From Sphingomonas oligoaromativorans (lineage in GTDB: Bacteria > Pseudomonadota > Alphaproteobacteria > Sphingomonadales > Sphingomonadaceae): a stretch of DNA of 64,000 bases. A model generated the notes under the pieces. The model worked only from the letters and a program-made list of their open reading frames with translations. It made no database searches and was not told the origin of the DNA. Made by a program: the position numbers and the translations under genes. Position 1 is the stretch's first letter. Each line of letters begins with the position of its first letter. This document shows positions 47,237-55,319 of the stretch, one piece after another. The stretch spans positions 186,001-250,000 of the forward strand of contig NZ_JAASQK010000001.1 of the NCBI RefSeq assembly GCF_011762195.1, written 5' to 3'.

Positions 47237-47652
47237 TCGCGCTGGCCGCCCTGCTGCTCGCCGCCGCCGCGCCCGACGCGCAGCGCGGCACGCTGGCGGA
47301 GGCGGCGCGGGCCTTCGACGATGCGCAATTCCATCATGACCGGGCCGCGCTGGAGCGTTTCCTCGCGCCCGATTTCCTGTTCGTGACGGGTAAGGGCGAG
47401 GCGCTCGGCCGTGACGGCTTCATCGCCGGCGCGACGACGCCGGGCGAGGTTCTGGAGCCGTTCGTCATCACGCATCACCGGGTCGAGCCGCAGGGCGCCG
47501 ATGGCGGCGTGGTCAGCGGCGAGGGGATCGAGCGCGGCACGCAGGACGGGAAGCCCTTCGTCTCGCACTTCCGCTATGTGGATGCGTTCGCGCGGCGGCA
47601 CGGCCGCTGGGTCGTCGTCTACACGCAGGTGACGAGCCTGCCGCGCCCCTGA
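47233..47652 (+). CDS. Secreted NTF2-like (DUF4440-type) protein
   Basis: A 139-residue protein with a short hydrophobic N-terminus (MIALAALLLAAAAPDA) that may serve as a signal. An NTF2-like fold follows (AARAFDDAQFHHDRAALERF, LAPDFLFVTGKGE, RRHGRWVVVYTQV). DUF4440/NTF2 proteins bind small ligands or act as enzymes; the role here is unknown. The ATGA overlap suggests it is translated with dnaB. Confidence 0.8.
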   Translation: MIALAALLLAAAAPDAQRGTLAEAARAFDDAQFHHDRAALERFLAPDFLFVTGKGEALGRDGFIAGATTPGEVLEPFVITHHRVEPQGADGGVVSGEGIERGTQDGKPFVSHFRYVDAFARRHGRWVVVYTQVTSLPRP

Positions 47653-47660
47653 GCGCGGTA

Positions 47661-47692
47661 GCCGCTCCGTCCACATCAGAGGACGAAGCGGC
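47661..47692. terminator. Long hairpin between convergent genes
   Basis: GCCGCTCCGTCC pairs with GGACGAAGCGGC over 12 positions with one mismatch, around an 8-base loop. It lies between the ends of the NTF2-like gene and the 178-codon gene. No U-run, so termination is tentative. Confidence 0.5.
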
Positions 47693-47701
47693 CGGGAAGT
47701 A

Positions 47702-48238
47702 TCACGCGAAACTGTTGACCAGCATCGAGCCGAGGCGGCCCGCCGTGCTGCCGGCGGCCCCGTACAGGCTGTTCGACGACACCGCCGAGCGCAGGCTGGA
47801 GACGAAGGAACTCAGCCTGTCGACCGCGCTGTTCGCATCGCCGGCGACGGTGGCGAACGGGTCGGTCGACGTCGTGGATGAGGCTGTGCTCGTGGGATCG
47901 GTGCCGTCGTCCGAGAAGAGGCTGTCGAGCGCCGATGCCCCGCCGCCGCCATGGGCGTGGTGGGCATGGCCGGCATGGGCCTTGGCGAACAGGCCCTTCA
48001 GCTCGGTCGCCTGATCGGTGGTGAGCTTGCCGGTCGACACCTCGTTGTCGATGGCGCTGCTCACCTGATCCTTCATCGAGCCGGCGGATGTGCCGGCCGA
48101 CTGGATCGCCTTGCCGATATCGCCGATCGCCGACGATAGCGCCGACTGATCGCCCGACGGGATGGTGCCCGCCGTCACTTGCTTCTGGAGAAGGGCCTGG
48201 ATGCCCGATCCCCAGCTATTGCCTGAAATACTCGTCAT
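47702..48238 (-). CDS. Hypothetical protein with His-rich centre and Ser/Ala-rich C-terminus
   Basis: A 178-residue protein, not recognised with confidence. Residues 15-88 form predicted helices with two phased stretches (QKQVTAGTIPSGDQSALSSA and NEVSTGKLTTDQATELKGLF). These look like two copies of a 'short helix, GxI/L-T/S-x-D/Q-Q' repeat. A His-rich patch HAGHAHHAHGGGG (88-100) may bind metal. An acidic SDDGTDPT stretch (109-116) and a low-complexity Ser/Thr/Ala tail follow. There is no signal peptide. Codon use looks native. Standing alone between convergent and same-strand genes, it has no functional context. Confidence 0.7.
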   Translation of the reverse strand: MTSISGNSWGSGIQALLQKQVTAGTIPSGDQSALSSAIGDIGKAIQSAGTSAGSMKDQVSSAIDNEVSTGKLTTDQATELKGLFAKAHAGHAHHAHGGGGASALDSLFSDDGTDPTSTASSTTSTDPFATVAGDANSAVDRLSSFVSSLRSAVSSNSLYGAAGSTAGRLGSMLVNSFA

Positions 48239-48337
48239 TGCGGGTTGCTCCCCCGAGACCCTGAAAACTCCCGGAGCGGCTTCTCGCAGAAAATCCTAAA
48301 GCTTCCGTTGATCCGGTCGTAACTGGATTGGATGGGC

Positions 48338-49108
48338 TCAGAAGCTCGGCTGGTTCGGCCCTTCGGCGGGGGTGTGGATGCCGCATTCCACCTTGTCCCA
48401 CCCGCGCCAGCGGCCCGCGCGGGAGTCTTCGCCTTCCTGCACGACGCTGGTGCAGGGCGAGCAGCCGATCGAGGGATAGCCCTCGGCCTCCAGCGGGTGG
48501 CGGGGCAGGTCGTGGGCCTCGAAATAGGCGTCGAGATCGGCCTTGGTCCAGCCGGCGAGCGGGTTGACCTTGATCCGGCCGGCGGCGTCGCTCGTGTCCA
48601 TCTCGAAGGACGGGATGTGCGTGCGCGTGGCCGACTGGAAGCCCTTGCGGCCCGAGACCGTGGCGTCGAAATCGGCGAGCGCGCGGGTCAAGGGTTGGAC
48701 CTTGCGGATCTCGCAGCAGCCGTCCGGGTCGTAGGACCAGCGCAGCTCCGTCGCGTCGCGGGCCGCGAGCCGCTCGGCATCGGGACGGATGGTGCGGACG
48801 TCGGTGAGGCCAAGGCGCTCGGTGAGCTGGTCGCGATAGGCGAGCGTCTCGGGGAAGTGCTTCAGCGTATCGAGGAAGATCACCGGCGTCGCCGGATCGA
48901 TGCTGGCGACCATGTGGAGCAGCACCGCCGATTCCGCCCCGAAGGACGAGACCACCGCCGTGCGGCCGGTCAGCCTCTCGATCAGTGCCGCGCGGAGCAG
49001 GTCGGCGGGGGCCGCATTGGCGAAGCGCGTGTTGAGGCGGATCACGTCGGCGGGCGTGTGGCGCGGGCCGGTCTCGATCACGTCGCGCGTGCGCACCGCC
49101 TCAGCCAC
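48338..49108 (-). CDS. cysH: Adenylyl-sulfate (APS/PAPS) reductase
   Basis: Reduces activated sulfate to sulfite with thioredoxin. In 256 residues, the PP-loop region is VVSSFGAESAVLLHMV. The catalytic Cys lies in the C-terminal ECGIH motif. A CC pair (DGCCEIRK) and GCSPC complete the cysteine set of the [4Fe-4S] form, which uses APS rather than PAPS. With cysNC encoding an APS kinase elsewhere in the window, both APS and PAPS can be made, so the substrate is not fully settled. Its start overlaps the DUF934 stop by 8 bases. Confidence 0.95.
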   Translation of the reverse strand: MAEAVRTRDVIETGPRHTPADVIRLNTRFANAAPADLLRAALIERLTGRTAVVSSFGAESAVLLHMVASIDPATPVIFLDTLKHFPETLAYRDQLTERLGLTDVRTIRPDAERLAARDATELRWSYDPDGCCEIRKVQPLTRALADFDATVSGRKGFQSATRTHIPSFEMDTSDAAGRIKVNPLAGWTKADLDAYFEAHDLPRHPLEAEGYPSIGCSPCTSVVQEGEDSRAGRWRGWDKVECGIHTPAEGPNQPSF

Positions 49109-49526
49109 GGCGCAGCGCCCAGACGGGCGCCCTCCCGTCCTCGGCCTTCTGGTAGGAGAAGGGGTAGCGGCGGAAGGCCCGCTCGACGGCGGCGGGATCG
49201 AGCGGCTTGTCCGGCGCGAAGGCGTCGAAGCCGCAGCGGCGCATATGGGCGACCTGATCGATCAGCACGTCGCCCGCGGCGCGAAGCTCGCCCCTGTAGC
49301 CCGCCTCGCGCAGGATCGAGGCGGCCGAATAGCCGCGCCCGTCGCGGAAGGTGGGGAAGGCGATCTCGATCAAGGCCAGCCGGTCGAGATAGGGGATGAG
49401 GGCGCGCGCGTCCTCGTCCGATTCCAGGCGCACGGCGGTGGCGTTGGTCTGGTCGAGGAAGGCGTCGAGCGTGACGGCCGGCTCCTCATGCTCGCTATCG
49501 TCGCGATAGCGCAGGGCCTCAACCAT
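49101..49526 (-). CDS. DUF934 protein, sulfite reduction accessory
   Basis: A 141-residue protein of the DUF934 family, nearly always encoded beside cysI and cysH in proteobacteria. The signature region is LIEIAFPTFRDGRGYSAASI, then GELRAAGDVLIDQVAHMRRCGFDAF. The biochemical role is unknown; context says it supports assimilatory sulfite reduction. It overlaps cysI at its start by 8 bases and cysH at its end by 8 bases. Confidence 0.92.
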   Translation of the reverse strand: MVEALRYRDDSEHEEPAVTLDAFLDQTNATAVRLESDEDARALIPYLDRLALIEIAFPTFRDGRGYSAASILREAGYRGELRAAGDVLIDQVAHMRRCGFDAFAPDKPLDPAAVERAFRRYPFSYQKAEDGRAPVWALRRG

Positions 49527-51153
49527 AGATGGCCTCCTTGAAGGGCTCGAAGCCGACGCGGCGATAGGTGTCGAGGAAACGCTCGCCCGGCTCGCGGACG
49601 GCGCGATACTTGTCGAGCGTGCGCTCGATCGCGTCGACCACGCCGTCTTCGTCGAAGCCGGGGCCGGTGATGCGGCCGAGGCTCGCATCCTCCGCGCCCG
49701 ATCCGCCGAGCAGGAGCTGGTAGTTCTCGGTGCCCTTTCGGTCGACGCCGAGGATGCCGATATGGCCGGCATGGTGGTGGCCGCAGGCGTTGATGCAGCC
49801 CGATATCTTGAGCTTCAGCTCGCCGAGGTCGCGCTGGCGGTCGAGGGGCGCGAAACGCTCGGCGATCTTCTGCGCGAGCGGGATCGAGCGGGCGTTGGCG
49901 AGCGAGCAATAATCGAGGCCGGGGCAGGCGATGATGTCGCTGATGAGATCGAGATTCGCGGTGGCGAGCCCGGCCTCCTTCAGCGCCTGCCAGACGGCGT
50001 ACAGATCGGCCTTCTTCACATGCGGCAGCGTGATGTTCTGCGCGTGGGTGACGCGCAGTTCGTCGAAGCTGTAGCGCTCGGCGAGGCTGGCCATCACTTC
50101 CATCTGCTCGGCGGAGGCATCGCCGGGGATGCCGCCGACCGGCTTCAGGCTGATCGTCGCGATCGCATAGCCGGGCTGCTTGTGGGCAACGATGTTCTGG
50201 TCGACCCACGCCTTGAACTCGGGGTCCGACAGGTCGATGTCGTCCGACAGGCCCTCTTCCCACGCCGGGGGCGTGAAATAGGCGGCGATGCGGTCGAACT
50301 CGCTCATCGGCGGATCGAGGCCGAGCGTCTTCACATGCGCCCATTCCTCCTCGACCTGACGGGCGTACTCTTCAGCGCCGATCTCGTGGACGAGGATCTT
50401 GATGCGCGCCTTGTAGATGTTGTCGCGCCGGCCGTAGCGATTGTAGACGCGCAGGCAGGCTTCCAGATAGCTCAGGAAATGCTCGGCGGGGAGGAACTCG
50501 CGGATCAGCGGCGCGATCATCGGCGTGCGCCCGATGCCGCCGCCGACGAACACCTTGAAGCCGAGCGCGCCTGCCTCGTTGCGGACGATCTGGACGCCGA
50601 TATCGTGCAGCCGCATCGCCGCGCGATCCTCGTCCGAGGCGATGATCGCCACCTTGAACTTGCGCGGCAGGTAAGTGAACTCCGGGTGGAAGCTCGACCA
50701 TTGGCGCAGCAGCTCGGCCCAGGGGCGCGGATCGGTGATCTCGTCTGCGGCGGCACCGGCATATTGATCCGACGTGGTGTTGCGGATGCAGTTGCCGCTC
50801 GTCTGGATCGTGTGCATCTCCACGGTCGCCAGCTCGGCGAGGATGTCGGGTGCGTCCTTCAGCTCGATCCAGTTGAACTGGAGGTTCTGGCGCGTGGTGA
50901 AGTGGCCGTAGCCGCGATCATATTTGCGCGCGATATGCGCCAGCATCCGCACCTGACGGCTGTTCAGCGTGCCATAGGGCACGGCGATGCGCAGCATATA
51001 GGCGTGGAGCTGGAGGTAGAGGCCGTTCATCAGCCTCAGCGGCTTGAACTGGTCCTCGCTCATCGCGCCTGAGAGGCGGCGGGCCACCTGATCGCGGAAA
51101 TCCTCGACGCGGGCGTCGACGATGGACTGGTCGAACTGGTCGTAGCGGTACAT
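49519..51153 (-). CDS. cysI: Sulfite reductase hemoprotein (siroheme)
   Basis: A 544-residue siroheme/[4Fe-4S] reductase that makes sulfide from sulfite. The first half has FTTRQNLQFNWI and TSGNCIRNTTSDQ. The cluster/siroheme cysteines lie in ACPGLDYCSLANARS and SGCINACGHHHAGHIG. It lacks a fused flavoprotein, so electrons probably come from ferredoxin or a separate CysJ not in this window. cobA upstream supplies siroheme precursor. Confidence 0.94.
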   Translation of the reverse strand: MYRYDQFDQSIVDARVEDFRDQVARRLSGAMSEDQFKPLRLMNGLYLQLHAYMLRIAVPYGTLNSRQVRMLAHIARKYDRGYGHFTTRQNLQFNWIELKDAPDILAELATVEMHTIQTSGNCIRNTTSDQYAGAAADEITDPRPWAELLRQWSSFHPEFTYLPRKFKVAIIASDEDRAAMRLHDIGVQIVRNEAGALGFKVFVGGGIGRTPMIAPLIREFLPAEHFLSYLEACLRVYNRYGRRDNIYKARIKILVHEIGAEEYARQVEEEWAHVKTLGLDPPMSEFDRIAAYFTPPAWEEGLSDDIDLSDPEFKAWVDQNIVAHKQPGYAIATISLKPVGGIPGDASAEQMEVMASLAERYSFDELRVTHAQNITLPHVKKADLYAVWQALKEAGLATANLDLISDIIACPGLDYCSLANARSIPLAQKIAERFAPLDRQRDLGELKLKISGCINACGHHHAGHIGILGVDRKGTENYQLLLGGSGAEDASLGRITGPGFDEDGVVDAIERTLDKYRAVREPGERFLDTYRRVGFEPFKEAIYG

Positions 51154-51154
51154 G

Positions 51155-51451
51155 TCAGATCACCCAGCTTCCGGTCGCGGGATCGATGGGAACGCGGTTG
51201 AGGTCGAGCCGCACCGTGGGGCCACGGGCGCGGATGCGATCCTTGATGTGGGCGGGGCGGGGGCCTCGCTCGGTCATCTCGGCGTCGATGATGTAGGGCG
51301 CGTTGACGCGGCGCGAGGCTTCCTCGCGGGCGATCAGGGCGGCGCCATTCTCGCCCACCTCGGCGGCATCCTCGACATGGCGGGTCCAGCCTTCGCCGTC
51401 CCACCACACCACGTCGCCGGTGGGGAGGTCGTTTCCGGTCGCGATCTTCAT
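51155..51451 (-). CDS. DUF2849 protein
   Basis: A 98-residue protein of the DUF2849 family. It opens KIATGNDLPTGDVVWWDGEGW and has a C-terminal half with YIIDAEMTERGPRPAHIKDRI. In alphaproteobacteria it regularly sits between cobA and cysI, which points to the sulfite-reduction complex, but the biochemical role is unknown. Its ATG overlaps the cobA stop by 4 bases (ATGA), and it ends 1 base before the cysI start. Confidence 0.9.
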   Translation of the reverse strand: MKIATGNDLPTGDVVWWDGEGWTRHVEDAAEVGENGAALIAREEASRRVNAPYIIDAEMTERGPRPAHIKDRIRARGPTVRLDLNRVPIDPATGSWVI

Positions 51452-52239
51452 GCGTTCATCGCCTCTGCCTGACTGGCGAGCGTCGCGAGGCGGTTCTCCG
51501 CGTCGGACAGCACCACCACTTCGCCCACGACGATGATCGCCGGGCTTTCGACCTTTTCGCGTTCCACCATGTCGCCCAGATCCGCCAGCAGCGTGCGGAC
51601 GGCGCGGTGGCCCGGCAGCGTGCCCTTCTCGATGATCGCGACGGGGAGCGCCGGATCGACGCCGTCCGCCATCAGCTTGTCCGCGATCGCGCCGGCATTG
51701 GCGACGCCCATGTAGATCACGAGCGTGCGGCCCTTGCCGGCGAGGCCGGACCAGTCCTGCTCGGAGAGGCCCTTGCACTGGCCGGCGACGAAGCTGACCG
51801 CGCTCGACCAGTCGCGGTGGGTCAAGGGCAGCATCGCCTCCGCCGCGCAGCCGAGCGCCGCCGACACGCCGGGGATCACCTCGACGGGCAGGCCCGCCGC
51901 GCGGACCTCCTCGACCTCCTCGCCGCCGCGGCCGAAGACGAAGGGATCGCCGCCCTTCAGCCGCACCACGATCGAGCCCGAGCGGACATGCGCGATGATG
52001 AGCGCGTTGATCGCCTCCTGCGGCAGCGTGTGGCGCGCGCGCTTCTTGGCGACCGAGATGCGCTGGGCATGTTCGGGCGCATAATCGAGTACGCGCGGAT
52101 CGATCAGGCCGTCATGAACCACGACGTCGCACGAACGCAGCGCCTCCACGGCCTTGAGCGTGAGGAGGCCGGGATCGCCGGGGCCGGCGCCGACAAGGAT
52201 GACGCGCCCGCGCGCGGAGGGGTCCAACAGGGATGTCAT
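51448..52239 (-). CDS. cobA: Uroporphyrinogen-III C-methyltransferase
   Basis: Transfers two methyl groups from S-adenosylmethionine to uroporphyrinogen III to give precorrin-2, a precursor of siroheme. The 263-residue SUMT domain has VGAGPGDPGLLTLKAVEAL, VVVHDGLI, RLKGGDPFVFGRGGEE and VIPGVSAALGCAA. No CysG-type dehydrogenase/ferrochelatase domain is fused, so another gene must finish siroheme. It starts the leftward cysteine operon. Confidence 0.95.
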   Translation of the reverse strand: MTSLLDPSARGRVILVGAGPGDPGLLTLKAVEALRSCDVVVHDGLIDPRVLDYAPEHAQRISVAKKRARHTLPQEAINALIIAHVRSGSIVVRLKGGDPFVFGRGGEEVEEVRAAGLPVEVIPGVSAALGCAAEAMLPLTHRDWSSAVSFVAGQCKGLSEQDWSGLAGKGRTLVIYMGVANAGAIADKLMADGVDPALPVAIIEKGTLPGHRAVRTLLADLGDMVEREKVESPAIIVVGEVVVLSDAENRLATLASQAEAMNA

Positions 52240-52329
52240 GGTGCGGGAGATGGGGCAGGATGCGCCGCGTCACAACCGAAAGCATCTTGGGACCGGGCTA
52301 GAAGAGCTTGGGGCGGCGCGCCTCTTCCC

Positions 52330-52397
52330 CGTCACCCCGGACTTGATCCGGGGGCCAGAGCGACAGGCGTCGTGCGTGTGGTTTCGTCAGGGTGACG
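52330..52397. repeat. Inverted-repeat element, degenerate copy C
   Basis: The left arm (52330-52360) is a full 31-base match to the CACCCC-type arm of copies A and B. Only the last 8 bases of the opposite arm (GGTGACGG) remain, after a 29-base unrelated middle. It lies between the cobA promoter region and the end of astD. Confidence 0.75.
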
Positions 52398-52413
52398 GGA
52401 GGAACGCGCCGTG

Positions 52414-53817
52414 TCAGGCCTCGCGCAGGCCCACGCCGATCGAGGCGCGGATCGTCTCCGCCTCGCCCGAGACGACCGGATAGGCGCAGTAATCCGCCGC
52501 ATAATAGGCGCTGGGGCGGTGGTTGCCGGAAAGCCCGATGCCGCCGAAGGGGGCGTTGGAGGGCGCGCCGTTGGTCGGCCGGTTCCAGTTGATGATGCCA
52601 GCGCGGACGACCGACCAGAAACGTTCGTAGAGTGCCGGCTGATCGGTGATGAGCGAGGCGCACAGGCCGTATCGGGTGGCGTTGGCCTCGGTCAGCGCGG
52701 CGTCGAAATCGGGCACGCGGACCATCTGGAGGATCGGGCCGAACAGTTCCTCGTCGGTGCGCTTCTCGATATCGGTGACGTCGATCAGGCCGGGGGTGAG
52801 GAAGGGGCGCTCGGCATCCGGGCGCTGGAGGTGGTGGATCGGGCGGCCACCGCGCATGATGAGATCGAGCCACGCATTCTGGAGATGATCGGCGGCTTCG
52901 TTGTCGATCACCGGACCCATGAAGGGTGCGGGCTGGGCCAGCGGTCCGTCGATGACGAGGCGGCCGACGATCCTGGCGATCTCCTCCAGCAGCGGCTCGT
53001 GCATTCCGTCGCGCACGATCAGCCGGCGCGCGGAGGTGCAGCGCTGGCCGGCCGTGAGATAGGCGGACTGCACGCACAGGATCGCGGCGGCGTGGAGGTG
53101 CGGCGTCTCCCACACGACGATCGGGTTGTTGCCGCCCATTTCGAGCGCCAGCATCTTGTGCGGCGTCTCGGCGAACTGGCGGTGCAGCGCATGGCCCGCG
53201 CGCGCCGAGCCGGTGAAGAGGACGCCGTCGACGCCGGGATGGCGGGCGAGCGCCTGACCCGTCTCCGGCCCGCCGGGGAGCAGTCGGAGGCAGCCTTCGG
53301 GAATCCCCGCCTCATGGAAGCACTGGACGAGGAAGGCGCCCGAGGCCGGGGCCTTCTCGGATGGCTTGAACACCACCGCATTGCCGGCCATCAGCGCCGG
53401 GACGATGTGGCCGTTGGGGAGATGTGCCGGGAAGTTGAACGGCCCCAGCACCGCCAGCACGCCATGCGGCTTGTGGCGCAGCGCCGTGCGGGACTGCATC
53501 GCCCCTTCGAGCTTCCGCTGCGACGTCCGCTCCGAATAGGCGCTGACCGAGATATCCACCTTGGCGATCACCGATTGCACCTCGGTGAGCGCCTCCCACA
53601 GCGGCTTGCCCGTCTCGCGCGCGATCAGCTCGGCGAAGGCGTCGGCGCGCGAGCGGATCATGTTGGCGACGCGGCGCAGCGCCTCGATGCGCACGGTGAG
53701 CGGCCGGGCGGCCCATTCCGCCCACGCGCCGCGCGCCATCGCCACCTCGGCGTCGGGATCGCCTTCCACGCCCTTCCAGAGCGTGGCGCCGGTGGCGGGT
53801 TCGGTCGAAATCAGCAT
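52414..53817 (-). CDS. astD: Succinylglutamate-semialdehyde dehydrogenase-like aldehyde dehydrogenase
   Basis: An NAD-dependent aldehyde dehydrogenase, 467 residues from ATG 53817 (an ATG at 53856 is also in frame). Visible sites are GPFNFPAHLPNGHIVPAL, the FTGSARAGHALH Rossmann motif, the catalytic glutamate in LEMGGNNP, and the nucleophile Cys in TAGQRCTSARRL. The overall pattern matches AstD of the arginine succinyltransferase pathway. The other ast genes are absent here, so another aldehyde substrate is possible. Confidence 0.88.
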   Translation of the reverse strand: MLISTEPATGATLWKGVEGDPDAEVAMARGAWAEWAARPLTVRIEALRRVANMIRSRADAFAELIARETGKPLWEALTEVQSVIAKVDISVSAYSERTSQRKLEGAMQSRTALRHKPHGVLAVLGPFNFPAHLPNGHIVPALMAGNAVVFKPSEKAPASGAFLVQCFHEAGIPEGCLRLLPGGPETGQALARHPGVDGVLFTGSARAGHALHRQFAETPHKMLALEMGGNNPIVVWETPHLHAAAILCVQSAYLTAGQRCTSARRLIVRDGMHEPLLEEIARIVGRLVIDGPLAQPAPFMGPVIDNEAADHLQNAWLDLIMRGGRPIHHLQRPDAERPFLTPGLIDVTDIEKRTDEELFGPILQMVRVPDFDAALTEANATRYGLCASLITDQPALYERFWSVVRAGIINWNRPTNGAPSNAPFGGIGLSGNHRPSAYYAADYCAYPVVSGEAETIRASIGVGLREA

Positions 53818-53872
53818 GGGTGGAATTGCTCGCCTGTCCAATTGCTTACCCAGCATCCTTTGCCATGCCCGG

Positions 53873-55282
53873 TCAAGGGCGCGGCGATGCCATGGCCTCT
53901 CCCATACGACGGATATCCTTCACTTTTCGTTCCAGTCCCGACCAGTCGTCGGCGTCCGCGATCGGCGCCCAGATCGCCTCCACCTCCTCGATATGCATCG
54001 AGCAGGGAGCAGGGTCGGCCCAATAGGGATGATCGAGCGTGACCGCGGGCTCATAGGCCGCGACCGCCTCGACGAAGGGGTGGAAGACGGGATGGTCATA
54101 GGCCGCCTCGTCCGGCGAGGGACCGCGCCGCGCACCGCCGCGCCAGTCGAAGAAGAAGCGGTCGATGGTGACCGTGTTCTGCTGGAGCGCGCGGGCGATC
54201 GCGTCGGTGAGGGCGATGTCCTTCGCCTCGCTGCGGGGGGCGACGCCGAGCCGCTTCAGCATCGCCTCCGCCAGCGCCTGCTCGTAAAGTGCGGGGAAGC
54301 GATCGAGGATCGGCGCCAGCGCGTCGACCGGCTCCATCGCGGTGAGCGAGAGGGCGAGCTGCGCCACGTCCCAATGGATCGCCTGCGGCTGCCGCCCGAA
54401 GGCATAGAGGCCGGTCTGGTCGAAATAGGCGGCCGTGAAGCTCAGATCCCAATAGGGCGTGAAGCGCCAGGGGCCATAATCGAAGCTCTCCGCCGTGATC
54501 GCGATATTGTCGCTGTTGAGCACGCCATGCACGAAGCCCGCCGCCATGTAGGAGGCCGCCAGCCGCGCCGTCCGCCCGACCACCAGTTCGTAGAGACGGA
54601 GCGCCGGATGGTCGCCGGGCTCCTCGCCATGGAGTTCGCGGAGTGCATAGCGGACCAGCGCCTCGGTGCCCGCCGCGTCGTTCAGAGTGGCGAGGCGCTG
54701 GAAGCTGCCGATGCGGATATGGCCGTGCGAAAGCCGCACCAGCACCGCCGAGCGGGTGGGGGAGGGCTCGTCGCCGCGATGGAGCGCTTCGCCCGTCTCG
54801 ATCAGCGAGAAGGTCCGCGAGGTGTTGACGCCCAGCGCCTCCAGCATCTCGGTGGCGAGGATTTCGCGCACGCCGCCCTTGAGCGTCAGCCGCCCGTCGC
54901 CGAAGCGGCTCCACGGCGTCTGGCCGGAGCCCTTGGTGCCGAGGTCCATGAGCCGGCCCGCCTGATCGCGCATCTGGGCGAAGAGGAAGCCGCGCCCGTC
55001 GCCCAGCTCGGGGTTGTACTGGCGGAACTGGTGGCCGTGATAGCGCAGCGCCAGCGGTTGGGGCAGCGAGCCCTCGAAGGCGCGGAAGCGGCCGAAACGC
55101 TCGATCCACTCGGCGTCGCTCAGGCCCGAAAGCCCTACCTCCGCCGCCGCGCGATCGTTGCGGAAGCGCAGGATGGCCGCCGGGAAATCGGCCGCCGTCA
55201 CGGGATCGTAGAATGCGTCGCCCAGAGAGAGGATGCGCGCCTCGGGGCGGAAGGCGGAGGATGCTTGCGGGGAGGGTGCCAT
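53873..55282 (-). CDS. selO: Protein adenylyltransferase SelO (YdiU)
   Basis: A pseudokinase-fold enzyme that transfers AMP to proteins, linked with redox homeostasis. Family markers are YHGHQFRQYNPELGDGRGFL, the KGSGQTPWSRFGDGRLTLKG nucleotide-binding stretch, FVHGVLNSDNIAI and FDYGPW. The 469-residue length is standard for the shorter bacterial form, which ends without the long C-terminal Cys motif. The ATG at 55282 is preferred over one 39 bases upstream, which lies in the divergent spacer. Confidence 0.94.
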   Translation of the reverse strand: MAPSPQASSAFRPEARILSLGDAFYDPVTAADFPAAILRFRNDRAAAEVGLSGLSDAEWIERFGRFRAFEGSLPQPLALRYHGHQFRQYNPELGDGRGFLFAQMRDQAGRLMDLGTKGSGQTPWSRFGDGRLTLKGGVREILATEMLEALGVNTSRTFSLIETGEALHRGDEPSPTRSAVLVRLSHGHIRIGSFQRLATLNDAAGTEALVRYALRELHGEEPGDHPALRLYELVVGRTARLAASYMAAGFVHGVLNSDNIAITAESFDYGPWRFTPYWDLSFTAAYFDQTGLYAFGRQPQAIHWDVAQLALSLTAMEPVDALAPILDRFPALYEQALAEAMLKRLGVAPRSEAKDIALTDAIARALQQNTVTIDRFFFDWRGGARRGPSPDEAAYDHPVFHPFVEAVAAYEPAVTLDHPYWADPAPCSMHIEEVEAIWAPIADADDWSGLERKVKDIRRMGEAMASPRP

Positions 55283-55319
55283 GCCGCGATATGGGGCGCG
55301 CCGCGCATGGGAGACAAGC

